64,000 nt of DNA from Acinetobacter tjernbergiae DSM 14971 = CIP 107465 (lineage in GTDB: Bacteria; Pseudomonadota; Gammaproteobacteria; Pseudomonadales; Moraxellaceae). A program made the position numbers and the translations under genes. The stretch spans positions 1-64,000 of the forward strand of contig NZ_KB894356.1 in the NCBI RefSeq assembly GCF_000374425.1, written 5' to 3'. The notes beneath the pieces were generated by a model, which was not told the origin of the DNA, did not search any database, and worked only from the letters and a program-made list of their open reading frames with translations. Numbering within the stretch: the first letter of the stretch is position 1; every line of letters begins with the position of its first letter. Positions 56,502 through 64,000 of this stretch are shown here, piece after piece.

Positions 56502-57290
56502 ATGGCACTTTTACGCGTTGAAAAGAACAATGGAATCGCAATCGTTTCTTTAAACCGACCAGATAAACGCAATGCAATGAGCTTTGCTTTATTAAAAGAA
56601 CTGGTTGCAACTGCCAAAAAAATTGAGAAAGATCGTTCGATTCGTTGTGTCATCCTCACAGGTGAAGCACAAGTGTTTAGTGCAGGCATCGACTTATCAG
56701 ATTTGAATAATCCTAAAAATACGGCATTTGCAGCATGGGAACTGATTAAGCCAGGACAAAGCTTATTTCAAAAAGCTTTCTTAATTTGGCAAAATTTACC
56801 AATTCCAGTTATTGCAGCAATCGAAGGTTTTTGTTTTGGTGCAGGTATGCAACTTGCGCTAGCAGCAGACATTCGTATTGCAACACCAAACACTCAAATG
56901 TCAATTATGGAAAGCCGTTGGGGCTTAGTTCCCGATATGGGCTTGACTCGTTCATTAAAAGGACTCATCGGTGTTGATTTAGCCAAAGAATTGACACTGA
57001 CTGCACGTATCTTTGATGCAGGATATGCCAAAGAAATTGGTCTGGTGACACACTTAGACAATGATCCTTTAGCCAAAGCCAATATGATTGCTCAAGAAAT
57101 CTTACAACGCTCACCTGATGCGATTATGGCAGCGAAACGGGTGTTGGATGCAATGGAGCATCAACCAGAAAAGGCGTTACGTTTAGAAAAACTTTGGCAG
57201 CTTAAATTACTCTTGGGTAAAAACAGTAGCCTTGCACGTAAAAAAGACAAGAATCCAGACATTCAATTCTTGCCACGTCAATACAAATAA
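56502..57290 (+). CDS. Enoyl-CoA hydratase/isomerase family protein (crotonase)
   Basis: From the ATG at 56502, with AAGG just upstream, this is a 262-residue crotonase: RPDKRNAMSFALL, VFSAGIDLSDL and the oxyanion loop EGFCFGAGMQLALAADIRIA. The two acid residues of typical hydratases are hard to place, so the reaction (hydration, isomerisation or other) is open. It is followed at 22 nt by the dehydrogenase gene. Confidence 0.88.
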   Translation: MALLRVEKNNGIAIVSLNRPDKRNAMSFALLKELVATAKKIEKDRSIRCVILTGEAQVFSAGIDLSDLNNPKNTAFAAWELIKPGQSLFQKAFLIWQNLPIPVIAAIEGFCFGAGMQLALAADIRIATPNTQMSIMESRWGLVPDMGLTRSLKGLIGVDLAKELTLTARIFDAGYAKEIGLVTHLDNDPLAKANMIAQEILQRSPDAIMAAKRVLDAMEHQPEKALRLEKLWQLKLLLGKNSSLARKKDKNPDIQFLPRQYK

Positions 57291-57312
57291 TCATTCACTG
57301 AGTACATTTCAC

Positions 57313-58179
57313 ATGCATGTTAATCAACAAACACCAATCGCTTTCTTAGGCATGGGGTTAATGGGTACACGTATGGTAACCCGACTGCTTCAAGCAGGTT
57401 ATGCTGTAGCCGTCTGGAATCGCACTCCCCATGCATGTGAAGCACTGATTCAACAAGGTGCAACCGCCTTAGAATTGGAAAAAATTAGCAATTACCCTGT
57501 CATTTTGACCTGTTTAGCCGATGATCAGGCTGTCCACAGTGTTTTTGCTCAGATTCAAGCATATTTAAAAACAGAGCAAATCATTGTTGATTTCTCTAGC
57601 TTGTCGGTAGCAGCCACACAACAACTGGCACAATTCGCTCAACAGCAACACGTCACTTGGATTGACTCGCCTGTTTCAGGTGGAACGATGGGGGCTGAGC
57701 AAGGCACATTAGTCATTTTTGCAGGCGGTGATGCGCAAACAATTGAAGCGCTTAAACCTATTTATGAGGTCTTATCACAACGTGTCACCCGTATGGGTGA
57801 AACAGGTACGGGACAAGCCACCAAGATTTGTAATCAATTGATTGTTGCAGCAAATAGTACACTGATTGCTGAAGCCGTTGCACTAGCAGACCAAGCTGGT
57901 GTAGATACCCGCTTACTTGCCCCTGCACTCGCAGGTGGCTTTGCAGACTCTAAACCCTTCCAAATTCTTGCTCCCCGTATGGCAACACACACTTTTGAGC
58001 CAGTACAATGGAAAGTGCAAACCTTATCAAAAGACCTTAATAATGCATTAAAACTTGCACAGAGTTTTGATTTAAAGATACCTGTTGCACAAAAAGCCTT
58101 ACTACAGTTACAAGCTCACCAAGAAAATGGCTTTGCTGAGAATGATTTAGCGACTATCATTCAATATATAGAGCAATAA
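57313..58179 (+). CDS. NAD-dependent beta-hydroxyacid dehydrogenase (tartronate semialdehyde reductase / HIBADH type)
   Basis: From the ATG at 57313 the protein is 288 residues: Rossmann motif AFLGMGLMGTRM, the SDSPVSGGTMGAEQGTL substrate loop and the catalytic Lys in GTGQATKICNQL. It belongs to the family containing GarR/GlxR (tartronate semialdehyde reductase) and 3-hydroxyisobutyrate dehydrogenase. The next gene is hydroxypyruvate isomerase-like, favouring the tartronate semialdehyde reading. The longer open frame into the crotonase gene is rejected. Confidence 0.87.
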   Translation: MHVNQQTPIAFLGMGLMGTRMVTRLLQAGYAVAVWNRTPHACEALIQQGATALELEKISNYPVILTCLADDQAVHSVFAQIQAYLKTEQIIVDFSSLSVAATQQLAQFAQQQHVTWIDSPVSGGTMGAEQGTLVIFAGGDAQTIEALKPIYEVLSQRVTRMGETGTGQATKICNQLIVAANSTLIAEAVALADQAGVDTRLLAPALAGGFADSKPFQILAPRMATHTFEPVQWKVQTLSKDLNNALKLAQSFDLKIPVAQKALLQLQAHQENGFAENDLATIIQYIEQ

Positions 58180-58202
58180 TAATTGATTCAAGGAGATTGA
58201 AT

Positions 58203-58997
58203 ATGAGCCATCTTGCAGTCAATTTGTCGATGATTTTTACGGAAGTTCCTTTAATTGAACGTTTTGCTTTAGCTCATGCACATGGTTTCCAACATATTGA
58301 AATTCAGTTTCCATATGAATTAGATGTTATCGATATTCAAACTCAACTTGAACAATATGATCTTTCCCTTTGCCTCATTAATGTCCCTGCTGGAGATTTA
58401 ATGCAAGGTGGTAATGGACTTGCGGGTATCCCAGGCAAAGAAATCGAATTTCATCATGCGCTCATGTTAGCCATCACCTATGCAAATGCACTCAATGTTC
58501 CTCGTGTCAATATTCTGGCAGGCAAACAACCCCTAGATGCTGATCTACTGCCTTGTCTAAATACCCTTGCAAGCAATCTAAAACTCGCTTGTCACATGCT
58601 GACCGAGCAAGGTATCGAGCCTGTTTTTGAAATGATTAATGGCACAGATATGCCACGCTTTCTCATTCAGAATATCGCTCAAGCACAGGAAATGCTTGAA
58701 GTGATTCATCATCCTGCTCTAAAAATGCAATATGACTGTTACCATATGGCAATGATGGGTGAAGAAGTTTTAGCAGGATTACAAGAGAATCTGCATCAAA
58801 TTGGACATATTCAGTTTGCCGATTACCCAAACCGCCACGAACCTGACACAGGAAATGTCCCATTTAAGCAAATTTTTGATTGGTTACGTCAAAGTGACTA
58901 TCAAGGTTATATTGGTGCAGAATACAGACCAAAAAATCAATCAGATCAATCTTTTGCATGGAAAGATAAATATTTTTCCAATGATGTCAATACATAA
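58203..58997 (+). CDS. hyi: Hydroxypyruvate isomerase-like TIM-barrel protein
   Basis: From the ATG at 58203, with AAGGAG at 7 nt, the protein is 264 residues. It is an AP-endonuclease-2-type TIM barrel: MNMSHLAVNLSMIFTE start, DYPNRHEPDTGNVPF and YIGAEYRP near the end, matching the Hyi family that interconverts hydroxypyruvate and tartronate semialdehyde. It follows the reductase by 23 nt. Glyoxylate carboligase, the usual third enzyme, is absent from the window. Confidence 0.87.
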   Translation: MSHLAVNLSMIFTEVPLIERFALAHAHGFQHIEIQFPYELDVIDIQTQLEQYDLSLCLINVPAGDLMQGGNGLAGIPGKEIEFHHALMLAITYANALNVPRVNILAGKQPLDADLLPCLNTLASNLKLACHMLTEQGIEPVFEMINGTDMPRFLIQNIAQAQEMLEVIHHPALKMQYDCYHMAMMGEEVLAGLQENLHQIGHIQFADYPNRHEPDTGNVPFKQIFDWLRQSDYQGYIGAEYRPKNQSDQSFAWKDKYFSNDVNT

Positions 58998-59048
58998 ACT
59001 GTTACTGCTAAAATTTGAATTTTCTAGAGAAAAACGGTATATTTGACG

Positions 59049-59477
59049 ATGAGTAATTGTCAGGAAAATATACCCTCTATGAATTTAGAACCATCGCCCA
59101 GCGCTTCTAATTCTCACGACCTAAAAATCAAAACAGCTAACAAAGATGTACATGCTTGCCTAAGAGTTGTACATGAAGCCCTTACTGATGTAAAAGCCAA
59201 AGATATTCTAGAACTTGATGTGAGTTCTATTAGCAATGTTGCCGATGCGATTGTGATTGCAAGCGGCACATCGACTCGCCATGTCAAAGCGCTTGCTGAT
59301 AATGTTGCTGATGAAGCACGTAAAGCAGGCTTTCGACCAATTGGTGTCGAGGGTGAACGAGACGCTGAATGGATCTTAATTGACCTAGGTTTCGTTGTTG
59401 TACACGTTATGTTACCTACTGCTCGTAAGTTCTATGACTTAGAAAGCTTATGGCGTGCGCCCGAATCTGTAGCTTAA
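59049..59477 (+). CDS. rsfS: Ribosomal silencing factor RsfS
   Basis: The conserved part starts near KDVHACLRVVHEAL and includes DILELDVSSISNVADAIVIASGTSTRHVKALADNV and GEGERD-like VEGERDAEWILIDLGFVVVHVM, the RsfS/YbeB fold that binds L14 and blocks subunit joining in starvation. From ATG 59049 it is 142 residues with a non-conserved Ser/Asn-rich N-tail. ATG 59079 is an alternative; neither has a good ribosome site. Not linked here to nadD, its usual partner. Confidence 0.9.
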   Translation: MSNCQENIPSMNLEPSPSASNSHDLKIKTANKDVHACLRVVHEALTDVKAKDILELDVSSISNVADAIVIASGTSTRHVKALADNVADEARKAGFRPIGVEGERDAEWILIDLGFVVVHVMLPTARKFYDLESLWRAPESVA

Positions 59478-59484
59478 AGCTCTC

Positions 59485-59514
59485 AAAAAAAGCGACCGAA
59501 TAGGTCGCTTTTTT
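59485..59514 (+). terminator. Rho-independent terminator after rsfS
   Basis: GCGACC and GGTCGC pair around GAATA, with six As before and a run of Ts after, 7 nt past the rsfS stop. Confidence 0.88.
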
Positions 59515-59566
59515 AATTTCTTAGATTTTCATTTACAGATCTAATCTTCTTTTTAAATCTCGATTT

Positions 59567-59698
59567 TTATTGTGTAATTGCACCGTTTCGCTCTGCTCGA
59601 ATAAGTTTAAGCATTGTTTCGGAAATCTCTTTCCTCATTGTTTCTACTATACCCTTGATCATCTGATCAAACAGCTTTTGTCGTACCTCACTTATAAT
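59567..59698 (-). other. Short open frame or gene remnant in the 640-nt gap after rsfS
   Basis: On the minus strand codons from an ATT at 59698 to a TAA at 59567 form a 43-residue open frame rich in Lys, Glu, Ile and Met, with an amphipathic-helix pattern (VRQKLFDQMIKGIVETMRKE). There is no ATG near its start; the first ATG (59662) leaves 31 residues and lacks a ribosome site. It could be a fragment of a lost gene or chance. The remaining gap 59515-60030 is A/T-rich with no supported feature. Confidence 0.2.
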
Positions 59699-60033
59699 TT
59701 TTTACCTTCGATTTTTTATATCAGAAGCTCGCATCAAAGAGAAAACTAGCAAATGAGATTGTGAAAAATATTTTTTAGATTCCCTAATACTTTAAAATGA
59801 TTTCAATATCTCAATAGAATATGACTACTTTGAGCATCTCATTAGAATAAAAACCACTTATCACAACGACCGTCATGCCATCTAAGAATAGGCTTATTAA
59901 TTTTTCGAATCACTATAAAGATTCCAACAAAAATACTTATGACTTTGACTAGCATCTAATCTAGAGGCATATGGAAAAATACAGTTCTCCCTTGAATGCA
60001 TTATCAAATACCAATCATCTACCACCTTTAAAT

Positions 60034-60052
60034 TTGACATGACAAATTGTCA
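60034..60052. promoter_or_regulatory. Nested palindromes before the SDR gene
   Basis: TGACAAATTGTCA (60040-60052) is a perfect 13-bp palindrome with a single central base, nested within TTGACA...TGTCAA arms (60034-60053). It lies 65 nt before the GTG start at 60117. Symmetric TTGACA-type sites are common TetR-family operators, but no TetR gene is adjacent. Confidence 0.4.
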
Positions 60053-60116
60053 AAATTGCAGCACTATACAGATTCTTGAAATCTCACTAAGAAATAGCAT
60101 AACTGGAGTACAGGAA

Positions 60117-60938
60117 GTGAAAATACTGATCACAGGTGCCAATACAGGCATTGGTTTTGCCACGGCAGAGCAGCTAGTTAAACAAGGGCAACACGTGATT
60201 CTGGCGTGCCGAAATCCGCAAAAAGCACAAGACGCACAAAACAAATTACGTGCACTTAATCAAGGACAAGTTGATCTTATCTCCCTCGACCTCAACAGCC
60301 TTGAACTCACCCAAAAAGCAGCTGATGAAATTGCAGATCGTTATGGCAATCTAGATGTGTTGATCAACAATGCAGGCTTATTTGCCAAAACAAAACAACT
60401 CACTACTGATGGTTTTGAGCAACAGTTTGGTGTCAACTATTTAGGTCATTTTCTACTGACTCAAAAACTACTTCCTGTTTTACAAAAAGCGCCTAAGGCT
60501 CGTATTGTACATCTTGCCTCTATTGCACATTGGGCAGGCTCAATCAAACCCAATAAATTCCGTGCAGAAGGTTTTTATAATCCGCTATTTTATTATGGAC
60601 AATCTAAACTCGCGAATTTACTGCTCAGCAATGCATTGGCAGAACAGCTGGCGGATAGCTCTATTACCAATAATGCGCTACACCCAGGGGGCGTCGCTTC
60701 AGATATTTATCGCGATCTACCAAAACCTGTCTACGCTGCCATGAAATTAGGTTTAGTACCCACTTCCGTCCCTGCAAAGTTGATTACACAAATGGCAACT
60801 GGAGATGAATGGTCAAAGCGCAATGGTGAATATGTCAGTGCGCACATGCCAGACTGGAAATCACCTCATGCTAAAAATCAGCAACTTGCCCGTGATCTTT
60901 ATGCACAGTCTATGGATCTGGTAGAAAAATATCTTTAA
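60117..60938 (+). CDS. Short-chain dehydrogenase (retinol dehydrogenase-like)
   Basis: From the GTG at 60117, with GGAG 8 nt upstream, this is a 273-residue SDR: KILITGANTGIGFATAEQL at the start, NNAGLFAK, then IVHLASIAHWAG and a YGQSKLAN active-site Tyr/Lys. The wider resemblance is to RDH/WWOX-type SDRs, which act on hydrophobic alcohols or aldehydes; the substrate is unknown. A longer frame to 60039 exists but starts inside the palindromic region. Confidence 0.87.
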   Translation: MKILITGANTGIGFATAEQLVKQGQHVILACRNPQKAQDAQNKLRALNQGQVDLISLDLNSLELTQKAADEIADRYGNLDVLINNAGLFAKTKQLTTDGFEQQFGVNYLGHFLLTQKLLPVLQKAPKARIVHLASIAHWAGSIKPNKFRAEGFYNPLFYYGQSKLANLLLSNALAEQLADSSITNNALHPGGVASDIYRDLPKPVYAAMKLGLVPTSVPAKLITQMATGDEWSKRNGEYVSAHMPDWKSPHAKNQQLARDLYAQSMDLVEKYL

Positions 60939-60952
60939 CTAAATAGACACCA

Positions 60953-60983
60953 ATAAAAAAAGCCACCCAAGGGTGGCTTCTTC
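60953..60983. terminator. Bidirectional terminator between the SDR and pntB
   Basis: GCCACCC and GGGTGGC pair around AA, with an A run to the left giving a T run on the minus strand for pntB. On the plus side only CTTCTT follows, so it is strongest for leftward transcription. Confidence 0.78.
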
Positions 60984-61001
60984 AATCCTAATGGGGTCAG
61001 C

Positions 61002-62456
61002 TTAGTGACCACCACCATTGATTGCTTTAGTCATATCTTCAACAACTTTCTTGGCATCACCGAAGATCATCATTGTTTTTTCATTGTAGAACAAATCGTT
61101 GTCTAAGCCAGCATAACCTGTTGCCATAGAACGCTTGATCACCATGATGGTACGTGCTTTGTGTGCTTCAAGAATCGGCATACCATAGATTGGTGATGTC
61201 GGATCGTCTTTCGCCGCAGGGTTAACCACGTCGTTTGCACCAATTACCAGTACGACATCCGTTGCAGGGAAGTCTGAGTTGATCTCATCCATCTCTAAGA
61301 TGTCTTCATAAGCAACATCTGCTTCTGCAAGTAATACGTTCATGTGACCAGGCATACGACCTGCAACTGGGTGAATCGCGAAGCGAACTTTTACGCCCTG
61401 CTCTTTCAAGATTTCACACAATTCTTTAACCGCATTCTGTGCACGACCTTGCGCCATACCATAACCCGGTACAATCACAACGCTGTCCGCATTTGACATC
61501 AAGAAACCTGCGTCATCTGCTGAACCAGAACGGTGGTTACGTTGAACTTGTTCACCTTTATTTGCTGAAGCAACTGCTGTACCGCCCATCGCACCACCAA
61601 ACAATACGTTGATGATCGAACGGTTCATTGCCTTACACATGATGTAAGAAAGAATCGCACCAGAAGAACCTACAAGTGAACCTGCAACGATCAACATATT
61701 GTTTTCAAGTGTGAAACCAATACCTGCTGCAGCCCAACCAGAGAATGAGTTCAAAAGTGACACCACTACAGGCATATCACCGCCACCAACAGGTGCAATC
61801 CATACCCAACCAAGAACTAAAGCAAGTGCAGTCATTGCCCAGAACGCAGTCATATTACCTGTGGTAAAGAACGTGAAACCACATGCAAGCATTGCAATAA
61901 AGATCGTTGCTTGAACTGGTTTAACCCATGCGCCAGAGATTGTTTTCGCCCATTTCTTTGCAGCCAATTTACCGTAAGCGAATACAGAAGCTGTAAATGT
62001 GATTGCACCAACGAAACAACCCACAAACAATTCAAATAAATGAACTGAACTCATATGCGCATGTTGAACACCAGCCGCAGTTAAAGCAGCTTCGTTTTGT
62101 TCAAATAACACAGTAAGTTGGTTATTATGTAGAATCGCAGCAATTGCAATCAGTACCGCAGCCAAACCTACCAAAGAGTGCATTAAAGCAACAGTTTCAG
62201 GCATTTGAGTCATTGGTACTGTTTTCGCACGAGCGATACCAACAACTGCACCCAGTACCATCGCACCACCAATCATCCAAATGACTGGATGTTCAGCAAC
62301 AAAGAACGTTGTCACTACAGCAATTGCCATAGCAATCATACCGTAACGGTTACCAGAAATTGCCGTCTTAGGACCTGACAAACCACGTAACGTTAAGATA
62401 AAAAGGACGGCACCAATGAGGTAGAACCAATCCGCATAGTCTCGAATAAATTCCAT
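61002..62456 (-). CDS. pntB: Proton-translocating NAD(P) transhydrogenase subunit beta
   Basis: The 484-residue subunit has about nine membrane helices in its first 280 residues (with GWVWIAPVGGGDMPVVVSLLNSFSGWAA) and the C-terminal NADP-binding domain III, marked by VVIVPGYGMAQGRAQ and PVAGRMPGHMNVLLAEADV. It couples hydride transfer from NADH to NADP+ with proton flow. It follows pntA2 by 3 nt. Confidence 0.97.
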   Translation of the reverse strand: MEFIRDYADWFYLIGAVLFILTLRGLSGPKTAISGNRYGMIAMAIAVVTTFFVAEHPVIWMIGGAMVLGAVVGIARAKTVPMTQMPETVALMHSLVGLAAVLIAIAAILHNNQLTVLFEQNEAALTAAGVQHAHMSSVHLFELFVGCFVGAITFTASVFAYGKLAAKKWAKTISGAWVKPVQATIFIAMLACGFTFFTTGNMTAFWAMTALALVLGWVWIAPVGGGDMPVVVSLLNSFSGWAAAGIGFTLENNMLIVAGSLVGSSGAILSYIMCKAMNRSIINVLFGGAMGGTAVASANKGEQVQRNHRSGSADDAGFLMSNADSVVIVPGYGMAQGRAQNAVKELCEILKEQGVKVRFAIHPVAGRMPGHMNVLLAEADVAYEDILEMDEINSDFPATDVVLVIGANDVVNPAAKDDPTSPIYGMPILEAHKARTIMVIKRSMATGYAGLDNDLFYNEKTMMIFGDAKKVVEDMTKAINGGGH

Positions 62457-62459
62457 CGA

Positions 62460-62783
62460 TTAGCCCTCTTTTTTCTTTTGCTTCGGTTTGAACATTTCAA
62501 GCATACGAGCCGTTACAGCAAAGCCACCAAAAATATTGATACTTGCCAAGAACACAGCAACAGCACCAAGGATACTGACAACGTTTACGCTTTGAAATGC
62601 AACATTGGCATCGACACCAATCGCTGGCATACCAACTGTTTGGATCATTGCTCCAACCACAATAATTGAAGACAACGCATTCGTTACCGCCATAAGTGGT
62701 GTATGTAACGCAGGCGTTACACCCCAAACCACGTAATAACCTACGAAGATGGCAAGGACGAAAATTGTAATCGTTTCAACCAT
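62460..62783 (-). CDS. NAD(P) transhydrogenase alpha subunit, membrane part (PntA2)
   Basis: The 107-residue protein consists of about four hydrophobic helices and a Lys-rich C-terminus. It corresponds to the membrane portion that is fused to the C-terminus of PntA in E. coli. Here it is a separate polypeptide, the form known in Acinetobacter, Rhodospirillum and others. It lies 11 nt after pntA1. Confidence 0.92.
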   Translation of the reverse strand: MVETITIFVLAIFVGYYVVWGVTPALHTPLMAVTNALSSIIVVGAMIQTVGMPAIGVDANVAFQSVNVVSILGAVAVFLASINIFGGFAVTARMLEMFKPKQKKKEG

Positions 62784-62794
62784 GAGAACTCTCC

Positions 62795-63922
62795 TTAACC
62801 GCGCTTGAGCAGTACTTGACCGCCATGAGTCACGAGTAACGCTTTTTGGATTTCTTCTTCTGGATTAATCGCAAAAGCTTTGTCTTTGTCGAATAATGTT
62901 TCAAGGAAGTTAAAAACGTTACGTGCATACAATGCAGATGCTTCAGTTGCAACTGTGCCTGGAATATTTGGGATACCCAAAATTTTCACGCCATTTTCAG
63001 TTGTCACTGTTTCGCCTTCTTTAGAACCTTCAACGTTACCGCCAGTTTCAACCGCCATATCTAAAATGACAGAACCTGGTTTCATTTTGGCAACGGTTTC
63101 AGCTTTGATCAGACGTGGTGCATTACGACCAGGGATCAATGCTGTCGTAATGACGATGTCAGCATTTGATACAGCTTTATCTACAATCGCAGCTTGGTCT
63201 TTAATATATTGCTCACCAGGCTGCCAGCCATAACCGCTTTTCGCAGCTTCAGCAGCACGTTGTTTTTCTTCATCTGACATTGGAACGTCTAACCATTTAC
63301 CACCTAAAGACTCAACTTGTTCTTTAGCAGTTGGACGTAAGTCAGTTGCTTCTACAACTGCACCCAAACGTTTTGCAGTTGCAATCGCTTGAAGACCAGC
63401 AACACCAACCCCCATAATCACAATACGTGCAGGTTTTACTGTACCCGCAGCTGTCATTAACATTGGGAACATACGTTGATATTCAGCCGCAGCTAACAAT
63501 ACAGACTTATAACCTGCCAAGTTTGCTTGAGACGAAAGTACATCCATATTTTGTGCACGTGAAAGTGTACGTGGAAGTAACTCAAGCGCAAAAGCAGACA
63601 CTTGCTGAGTAGCAAACTGGTCTAATTCTGTATTGCGGTAAGGGTCAAACATTGCCACTACAGTCGTATTCGCCGCAAGTTTTTGAATTTCGTCACCACT
63701 TGGGGCACGTACTTTCAAAATAATTTGGCTGCCTGTATAAGCATCATCTGTAATGGTTGCGCCAACTTGTTCATAAGCACTGTCAATATAGGCTGCTTTA
63801 ACACCAGCGCCACGTTGAATGACAATACGATGACCTGCGTTAATCAACTTCTTCACTGTTTCTGGTGTTGCCGCTACACGACTTTCACCTGCAACAGTTT
63901 CGGTTGGGATTCCGATCTGCAT
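62795..63922 (-). CDS. pntA: NAD(P) transhydrogenase alpha subunit, soluble part (PntA1)
   Basis: The 375-residue protein is the NAD(H)-binding domain [27 protein letters not shown] start, [44 protein letters not shown] and [10 protein letters not shown]. It works with PntA2 and PntB to supply NADPH. AGGA lies just before the ATG. It heads the operon; its promoter is probably in or beyond the last 78 bases of the window. Confidence 0.96.
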   Translation of the reverse strand: MQIGIPTETVAGESRVAATPETVKKLINAGHRIVIQRGAGVKAAYIDSAYEQVGATITDDAYTGSQIILKVRAPSGDEIQKLAANTTVVAMFDPYRNTELDQFATQQVSAFALELLPRTLSRAQNMDVLSSQANLAGYKSVLLAAAEYQRMFPMLMTAAGTVKPARIVIMGVGVAGLQAIATAKRLGAVVEATDLRPTAKEQVESLGGKWLDVPMSDEEKQRAAEAAKSGYGWQPGEQYIKDQAAIVDKAVSNADIVITTALIPGRNAPRLIKAETVAKMKPGSVILDMAVETGGNVEGSKEGETVTTENGVKILGIPNIPGTVATEASALYARNVFNFLETLFDKDKAFAINPEEEIQKALLVTHGGQVLLKRG

Positions 63923-64000
63923 GAGCGTTCCTCAAGCTAGTTTTTCTTAAGTAAACATCGCGAGTAGCAATGTTTCCCCCAGGAGTATTCTTTGTTGAAT

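Noticed and set aside
57232-57312. Longer start for the beta-hydroxyacid dehydrogenase inside the crotonase gene
   Set aside because: The added residues overlap the crotonase 3' end in another frame and lie before the Rossmann motif that should begin the protein.

Overview
The window is about 40% G+C chromosomal DNA from a gammaproteobacterium, and I place it in Acinetobacter. The grounds are the GigA/GigB-type phosphatase and STAS pair, a 274-residue AccA, a stand-alone GspE, a three-gene transhydrogenase with a split alpha subunit, the scattered translation genes, and the general codon usage. I cannot name the species. Almost everything is core housekeeping. I found no insertion sequence, prophage, CRISPR array, tRNA gene or toxin-antitoxin pair.

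Layout. 1-300 looks like the tandem promoters and leader of a leftward rRNA operon whose 16S gene lies beyond the left edge. 0.4-5.5 kb, rightward: mlaA, gigA-gigB, a nitrilase-family amidase, a small exported protein, and ohrR-ohr. 5.5-11.8 kb: gspE (leftward), DUF432-mscS (rightward) and a giant DUF2339 membrane protein (leftward). 12-20 kb: polA (rightward), then leftward accA-tilS-proC-yggT and ppx. 20-23 kb: trxA, rho and an alanine-rich repeat lipoprotein. 23-34.6 kb: the translation operon that is usually continuous (thrS-infC-rpmI-rplT-pheS-pheT-ihfA) is present leftward but split into three pieces by unrelated genes. infC starts with ATT. 34.8-36.5 kb: an acyl-CoA synthetase. 36.5-41.8 kb: a tightly packed leftward run pcnB-folK-panB-panC-rapZ-ptsO-darP. 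42-43.2 kb: mazG-comEA. 43.3-47.8 kb, rightward: an SDR and a four-gene envelope cluster (COG3014-like, YcfL-like, LpoB, CsgG/LpoB-like). 47.9-53.5 kb, leftward: relA, rlmD, an exonuclease and cysM, divergent from gacS (barA). 56.5-61 kb, rightward: a crotonase, a beta-hydroxyacid dehydrogenase, a hydroxypyruvate isomerase-like protein, rsfS and an SDR. 61-64 kb, leftward: pntB-pntA2-pntA1.

How the genes work together. Stress and regulatory circuits are prominent: GigAB, RelA, GacS, OhrR/Ohr, RapZ with PtsO, and Rho. Envelope functions are MlaA, LpoB and its neighbours, MscS and GspE. The parts least explained by known biology are the four-gene lipoprotein/LpoB cluster (44.2-47.8 kb), the DUF432-MscS-DUF2339 membrane group (7.1-11.8 kb), the tail-anchored unknown at 26.8 kb, and the variable-repeat lipoprotein at 22.5 kb. 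I did not find a clearly new defence or mobile system.
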